Positions 58,072 through 64,000 of a stretch of 64,000 nucleotides of DNA are shown here, one piece after another; within the stretch, counting starts at the first letter, position 1, and every line of letters starts with the position of its first letter. The DNA comes from Ambrosia x helenae. Taxonomy: Eukaryota; Streptophyta; Magnoliopsida; Asterales; Asteraceae. Both the position numbers and the translations under genes were made by a program. The DNA lies in NCBI GenBank assembly GCA_030844895.1, contig JAUTDX010007111.1, positions 248,001 through 312,000 of the forward strand, read 5' to 3'. The notes below the pieces were generated by a model. The model worked only from the letters and a program-made list of their open reading frames with translations, made no database searches and was not told where the DNA came from.

Positions 58072-61000
58072 ATGTTTACTTTTTGTGTGCAGGGAGCTTC
58101 AGTTGGCCCTATTAGCAGTCTCTGGATTGTTGATAGTGGAGCTTCGGCCACATGACGGGGGATTTGGCGTTGCTGTTTGATGTGAAGAATATTAATGGAG
58201 GATATGTCGCGTTCGCGGGTAATAAAGGAGGATATATTACGATGGAAGGAAGCGTGAGTAATGGGATTGTGACTTTCGAGCGGATTTCTTATGTCAAGCA
58301 GATAGACTATAATCTGTTGAGCGTCAGTCAAATATGCGATAAACAATTTTCTGTGCATTTTGATGACAAATCCTGCTATATTCTCAAACCGGGCTTCAAA
58401 ATTCCAAAGGAGTGGGTTATGTTGATGGCACCTCGAGTCAACAATCTTTATATTCTTGATATGTCCAAGGCGATGACATCACAGGGGCAGATAACATGCT
58501 TTCTATCCAAGGCGACCGAAAAAGAATCAATAATGTGGCACCGCAGAATGGGGCACATTCATCTGAGGAAAATGAATCAGTTAGTGAGAAATGGACTTGT
58601 CGATGGAGTAAACGTGAAACATTTCCATCTGAACGACAAGTGTGTGAGCTGCATGAAAGGAAAACAACACAAACAATCCCATAAAGCGAAGAAAGTTAAC
58701 TCTGTTGAGATGCCGCTTGAGCGATTGCACATGGACCTTTTTGGACCGGTCAAACGCAAAAGTCATCTTGGAGAGCTTTATTGTTTAGTCGTCACTGATG
58801 ACTATTCACGATTCTCATGGGTGATGTGTTTGAAGAACAAAAGCGACACCTTTACCAACCTACAAGTTCTGTTCACTCGACTGGAGAATATCTACAATTT
58901 GAAGATAAAAAGGATCAGGAGTGACAACGGGACGGAGTTCAAAAATGCAAAGATGGATGAACTTTGTGAAAGCAAAGGGATACATCATGAATATTCAGCT
59001 CCGTATACCCCGCAACAGAACGGTGTTGCTGAAAGAAAGAATAGGACTCTAATTGAGGCTGCTAGAACAATGCTCGCTGACTCAAATCTTCCAGTAATGT
59101 TCTGGAATGAGGCGATTTATGCAGCAAACTATACATTAAATCGGGTTCTAACAGTGAAGAAGTTTGGAAAAACATCTTATGAGCTGTTACACCGACGAAA
59201 GCCCAATTTAGAGTATCTAGAACCATTTGGGGCGCCATGCACGATGTTGAATCCAAGCGAGAAGTTTAGTCCTAAAGCTGAAGAGGGATATTTTGTTGGA
59301 TATGCAACCCCGCTCAAACGGGTATTCAACAAGAGAACTCGTCAAGTGGAGGATTGGGCAAACGTGGAAGTTCAACGATACACACAAAATTTGCAAGGCA
59401 CGGGCCCTGATTGGATGTTTGATTACAAAGATTTCTTTGAATCATTCAACCTAGATAGCCTGGTTGAAGAAGCTGTTATCAGATTACTTTACGAGTGTGA
59501 AAACGCGGCAACTTCACCATTGATGCGTCCAATCACCGTAAACCCCCCACCAGCTTCTAATGATACCAGTGCTCCTACACAAGAAGAAGAGATGTTTCAA
59601 GAAGCTTCAACTTCATTAGACACTTCAGAATCTGAAGATGAACAATTTGAAGAAGCCGTTCTTGAAAATGCAGAAGACTTAGAAGAGCAAACTGTGAACC
59701 CAACTCCAAATCCAGATGTTGCTTCATCATCTAACACGGGTCATGATCAGGATGCTGTAGAGAACTTGACTGCTCAGACGGGAGTGATTGTACCTGTTAA
59801 TCCGGAATCTCGGATTCATCGTATTCATCCGCTGGAGCAAGTTATCGGTGATCCTGGTAGTGGAGTGATGACCAGAGGGCAGCTAAAAAGCGTTAATTCG
59901 CCAGAGAGCTTTGGTGCTTTAGCATTGTATGCCAAAATTCAGAAATCTGGTAGCCAAAATGATTGGTCGTTTGCATGTTATGTGTCGCAGGTAGAGCCAA
60001 GGACATACAAAGACGCTTTGAATGAAGATGCCTGGGTAGAGGCAATGCAGGAGGAGTTATTGCAATTCCAGAAATTGGGAGTCTGGACGCTCACAGATTT
60101 GCCGCCAGGAAGAAAGAAAATAGGCACTAAGTGGGTGTTTAAGTGCAAAAAGGATGATCGTGGAATTATTGTACGCAACAAAGCCAGATTGGTCGTGCAG
60201 GGTTTCCATCAAATCGAAGGAATTGATTACAACGAAATCTATGCACCAGTAGCACGAATGGAAGCTATTCGGATGTTCCTTGCGTTTGCTTCGTATAAGA
60301 AATTCAAAGTCTATCAAATGGACGTCAAGAGCGCATTTTTGTACGGTAAAGTCAAGGAGGAGGTTTATGTCGGGCAGCCACCAGGCTTTGAGGACCCAAT
60401 CCACCGGGACAAGGTCTACGTGCTGAACAAAGCTTTATATGGTCTGCACCAGGCTCCAAGACAGTGGTACGAGGAGCTAAGTACATACCTCATCTCCAAA
60501 GGATTCAAGCGCGGCCTCGTCGATTGCACCCTCTTTACGAAGAAGACGGGAGATGACTTGCTTCTAGTACAGATTTACGTTGATGATATTATATTTGGTT
60601 CAACTAACGAACTCTTGTGCAGGGAATTTGAAACTGTTATGCAGGAGAAGTTCGAAATGAGCGCTATGGGGGAAATGCAGTTTTTCCTCGGCTTACAGGT
60701 GGATCAAAGACCCGACGGGATCTTCATTCACCAGACGAAATACGTAGCCGACATCTTGAGCCGATTCCAGATGAAGGACTCTAAGCCGATGGATACCCCG
60801 ATTCAACCCAATCACGGGATTGGAGTGGACGCTAAGGGGGAGCTGACAGACCCATTTACATACAGAGCAATCATCAGATCTCTAATGTATTTGACAGCGT
60901 CTCGACCAGATATTATGTATGCAACGTGTCTCTGTGCTCGCTATCAATCGAAGCCGAAACAAAGTCATCTGACGGCGGTCAAGCGTATCCTTCGATATCT

Positions 61001-61388
61001 GAAGGGTTGTCCATCAAAAGGACTTTGGTACCCTAATGATGATGATTTTGATTTTATTGCTTTTAGTGATGCAGATTGGGGCGGCTGTTCACAAGTGCTC
61101 TGGATCCAACAACAGATGGTCGATTACGGTTTGCAGTTTCTTAAAACCCCTATACACTGTGACAACGAAGCCGCAATTGCATTAACTAAAAATACTGAAA
61201 ATCATTCTAAAGCTAAACATATCCGGATTAAATATCATTTTATCCGTGATTGTTACGCTAAGGAATTGATTGACATGGTCAAAATCCATACTGACTACCA
61301 ACGTGCAGATTTGTTTACAAAAGCTTTTGACAGATCCCGCTTTGAATATCTTTTGAAAGTAAACAATATAAAGGAAAAACAGGACTAA
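58072..61388 (+). pseudogene. Element D pol
   Basis: In frame with gag after one TAA, the sequence reaches the protease motif LWIVDSGAS (58123). One missing base there (TCGGCCACATGACGG) shifts the frame into a TGA. From 58152 a 1,078-codon frame is open: GAG-pre-integrase MWHRRMGHIHLRKMNQLV (58532), integrase HMDLFGP, RSDNGTEFK and QNGVAERKNRT (58729-59040). RT follows with TKWVFKCKKDDRG, YGLHQAPRQWY and YVDDIIFGS (60579), then RNase H. Against element C, 45 residues (135 bp) are missing in frame at about 61089, between FSDADWGGC and SQVLWIQQ. The loss removes the TCEAEY catalytic Glu, so RNase H is dead. It ends KEKQD at 61388. Confidence 0.9.
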
Positions 61389-62850
61389 TCAGCTCCTCGG
61401 TTTATCATTTTTAGTTTTTAGTTTTAGTTTTAAATTTTTGCTAATTGGGAATTTCTCTTTGCTAATTGGGAATTTCTCTTTACTATCATAATCCTCAAAG
61501 AAGTTGATGCTTTCGATGGGGTTGTTTAATCCTCAAAGAAGTTGATGCTTTCAAGTGGATTGTTTCTTTCAAATTTTTGTTTTGTTTTTCAGAAAAATTA
61601 AAAACTCAAAAATATGTTCTTTATTTTAGGGGGAGTCATTTTATCAGAAAAACCAAAAACATTGAAAAATTTTCAAAATACCTAAAAATTAAAAAAAAAA
61701 ACCAAAATGATTTCCTGGATAAAAAGAGGAAATGATAGTACATCAGTGGGGATCTGACACAGGCTAAAGAATTGTATAGTTTTATGAGAGGTATGTTGAT
61801 TACGTGTGATATGCTGATAGGCTTCGTAGACTATATATTGCGTGCATTAGTGATACAAATATAACAAACTACGCGTTTGTGGATGAACACCTCATGGGCA
61901 TATGGTCTTAGTACCGTAATTTCGTTTGATAGGGTGTTTGTACAAAACTCGGAGGTTTAGGGTTGTTATGTTATTAGTTGTCTGGGGATAGCCTATCTGA
62001 TCTTCTGCTGTAAGTCATTACGGACCTAGATCAGACAGGATGTCTTTATAAAAGAGCTTTATGCCAAATCCTAAAGTTACCAAATTGAGGAACTTTCCAT
62101 GTTATATGATGATCAAAGATTATCTATAATATCGTATTGATCATTGATGCAAATCATGATTAATATCAGTCCTCAACCTGGTATGGTGCATATGTTACTT
62201 TGCTGCATTAATTTGCTGACCTGTATACCTCTATGCATTATATCTTGTACAATTACAGACGACGAAAGCATAATCATGCTTTACAATGAGTCTTTGTGCA
62301 AATTACTTCTTGATACGGGAGTATGTCGTGTGTGTGGGAACCACAATGTGTTAGTCTAATAAATCTAATTCGTATCATTTTAAAGCATTGCGTAATTGTC
62401 TGCATGTGAGCTTATGTGGACAACAATATCAGCAATTGCCGTGTCACATATTGTTTCTAATGATAATATTCAAACAGATCAACGCTGTGTTCAGATTTCT
62501 CAGTTAACTGATATGATCCTCTTACCGGAAATCACAAAATGTTTACTGTTTTCATTTACTTTGATGCATTTTACTTTGTCGCATTTTACTTTTATTGTCA
62601 AAAAGATACAAAATCCAAAAAGATTTTAGGTGTGTTTTGATCAAAATTTCAGAAAATCCAAAAGATTTGCATTTCTGCTTTATTTTTGATATCCGGGGAT
62701 GCTTGATGGTCAATTTCTGAGATTTGATAACACCATCTGGACTTTGTAACATTCAAAATGTGAAAATTTGAGTTTTGGAAGTTTAACGGATTAAAAAATG
62801 TTGAACGGGATTCGAATTCGTGATTTGGCGAAATTTTCAGATTTTTCCAT
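61389..62850 (+). other. Element D spacer after pol, with strongly conserved block
   Basis: Non-coding. 61627-61638 has a polypurine-like AGGGGGAGTC soon after pol. 61888-62346 is the partner of the conserved block in element C (18318-18772). The stem TCTGATCT/AGATCAGA is retained. 62346-62640 is similar to C at a lower level. A 71-codon open stretch (62144-62359) is frameshifted in C and is not called a gene. Confidence 0.7.
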
Positions 62851-63823
62851 TTCACATTCGCCCCTTAAATGGGTCGAATGTGGAAAAATCATCACACTCG
62901 ACCGTTTTGTTTTTGGGCGAAGGTGGACATTTTCACTTCCGGGTGTATTTTCCACTTCCGGGTACAAGTTTCACCTTCGGGTCTTTAAATAGGGGCGAAG
63001 GTGAAATGATTCTACATTCGTGTCATTAACTTGGGGCGAATGTGGATTTAACCCACATTCGTCCACTACAAACAGGCGAACGTGGACCCCTATAAATAAG
63101 CTTTTCACCTTCGAGTTTTCATTCAGAAATTTTTTTTAAACATTCATCATACCCAGACCTTGTTGCTCGTGACTTTTATGCTTCATTGATTTGTTCCCTA
63201 GTTCTTTTTGATCAATTTGATACAATTTTTACAGGTATTGGACTGATAATTTGCACAGAATCATCGTGTTTATCGTCGGACCTAGGGTTTCACAATTAAT
63301 GGTCTTCGAGTCTGTTTTAATTGTTGTTTTTGATAGCATTTCATTCCACATAAGTTTTAGGGGGAGATATAATGAGGAATTAGTGTTTAACATCGTTTAA
63401 ATTGTTTGAATGAGTGATTGAACATAGTTAAACCTAATTCACTTTTAAAAACTGATGTAGAATGAAATAAATGAACAATTGGTGTTGAACGAGTGATAAT
63501 CGGCCAATATAGAACACATTTGAATCATTTTTATGGTTTAAAAACAGATTTGGCAAAAATTTAAATTTTGGGGGTAAATATTTCACATTCGGTTGTTATA
63601 AAACGGGCGAAAGTGGAACGGGTTGGACGAATGAACAACAAAAATGGACGAATGTGATTTTTAATCAGAAATTTTTCATATTCGACCAATATTTCCACAT
63701 TCGACCACAAAATCTCACATTCGACCAGTTTAAAACGGGCGAATGTGCAGATCAGTTTGACCAAAAATTTTATAAATTTGTCGTTTTTGTATTTTGACGT
63801 GTTTTATTGATTTTCATGTGCAG
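62851..63823 (+). promoter_or_regulatory. Internal control module before the D accessory ORF
   Basis: A motif cluster (62860-63090) includes stem CCACATTCG/CGAACGTGG (63053-63085), then TATAAATA (63091-63098). A putative exon ends ACAG|GT at 63234/63235. A second motif cluster (63590-63745) includes CACATTCGACC/GGGCGAATGTG (63717-63748). The acceptor CATGTGCAG ends at 63823, immediately before the ATG. Implied intron 589 bp against 592 in element C. Function is inferred. Confidence 0.55.
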
Positions 63824-64000
63824 ATGGCTGAACAACCCGAGAACGTTGAAACACCAGCAGTGAATGTTGAAACTCCAGTTGAAATCACACCAGTGCCAGT
63901 AGCTGAAACATCTGTTCCGAGCAGTTGGCCTTTTGAACGATCGCACAACTGTTGCGCTTATCTAGGAGACGTTGAGAAGAACACGGAGTTTACCGGGATT
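63824..64000 (+). CDS. Element D accessory ORF, N-terminus, cut by window edge
   Basis: 59 codons visible, starting MAEQPENVETP. After a Pro/Thr/Val-rich leader it reads SHNCCAYLGDVEKNTEFTG, matching NAHNCCAYLGEVKKHTEF in the element C aORF. Function unknown. The frame is open to the window end. Confidence 0.8.
   Translation, partial: MAEQPENVETPAVNVETPVEITPVPVAETSVPSSWPFERSHNCCAYLGDVEKNTEFTGI

Larger units (their letters stand above)
52841..64000 (+). mobile_element. SIRE/Maximus-type Ty1/copia element D, 3' end outside window
   Basis: Same family and order as element C: LTR, primer site, leader, gag, pol, spacer, internal control module, then the accessory ORF cut by the window edge. Coding identity to C in a 144-nt pol sample is about 80%, so D is a separate lineage. 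Gag is fully open; pol carries a frameshift at the protease and a deletion in RNase H. Confidence 0.92.

Noticed and set aside
62144..62359. Possible small protein in the conserved spacer of element D
   Set aside because: The homologous part of element C is frameshifted by 1-bp indels, so conservation is not at protein level.

Overview
This is a gene-poor stretch of plant nuclear DNA made almost entirely of nested LTR retrotransposons. The evidence is Ty1/copia and Ty3/gypsy gag-pol proteins of plant type, the methionine-tRNA primer site TGGTATCAGAGCC, polypurine tracts, target-site duplications (TSDs), TIR elements, a tRNA-like SINE and one broken piece of a plant chlorophyll-catabolism gene. 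The SIRE-type copia elements with a large extra 3' ORF, and a coiled-coil protein of the 'gypsy-type transposase' kind, suggest a eudicot, most likely Asteraceae. That assignment is inference. No intact host gene is visible.

Layout. 1-3958: a decayed copia element (A) with a candidate short 3' LTR. 3959-7528: intergenic DNA holding a minus-strand pheophorbide a oxygenase pseudogene fragment, a probable SINE and an 873-bp TIR element flanked by TTA. 7529-8502: a coiled-coil protein pseudogene. 8548-51474: a second copia element (B), 5'-truncated and blown apart by later insertions. Copia element C (SIRE type, 9124-24317, 534-bp LTRs, TSD GCTGC) sits inside the gag of B. A minus-strand non-autonomous LTR element G (28330-51005, 2.3-kb LTRs) sits in the 3' region of B. 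A tandem pair of Tekay/Del-like chromoviruses (34221-49875, TSD AATGA), three LTRs around two gag-pol units, sits inside one LTR of G. 51475-52840: TA repeats and MITE-like sequences. 52841-64000: a second SIRE-type element (D) running off the right edge.

How the parts work. In the chromovirus pair, unit 1 has an uninterrupted gag-protease-RT-RNase H-integrase-chromodomain frame and looks coding-competent. Unit 2 differs by a 1-nt deletion and a CGA-to-TGA nonsense change. SIRE elements C and D share one plan: LTR, primer site, leader, gag with two CCHC knuckles, pol, a 2.3-2.4-kb non-coding spacer, and a long accessory ORF (aORF) of unknown function. Both are broken in pol.

Most interesting signals: (1) the pol-aORF spacer of C and D holds a ~455-bp non-coding block about 95% identical between copies whose pol is only about 80% identical; (2) just upstream of the aORF both copies carry a second LTR-like control module (hairpins of a GGNCGAANG motif, a TATA box, and a ~590-bp putative 5'-UTR intron ending at the ATG); (3) in the three-LTR chromovirus the outer LTRs are nearly identical while the middle one carries nine private changes, as expected if the dimer was mobilised as one unit; (4) the chromovirus leader has four GGCGTA-NNN-TACGCC hairpins. 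All counts are by eye.
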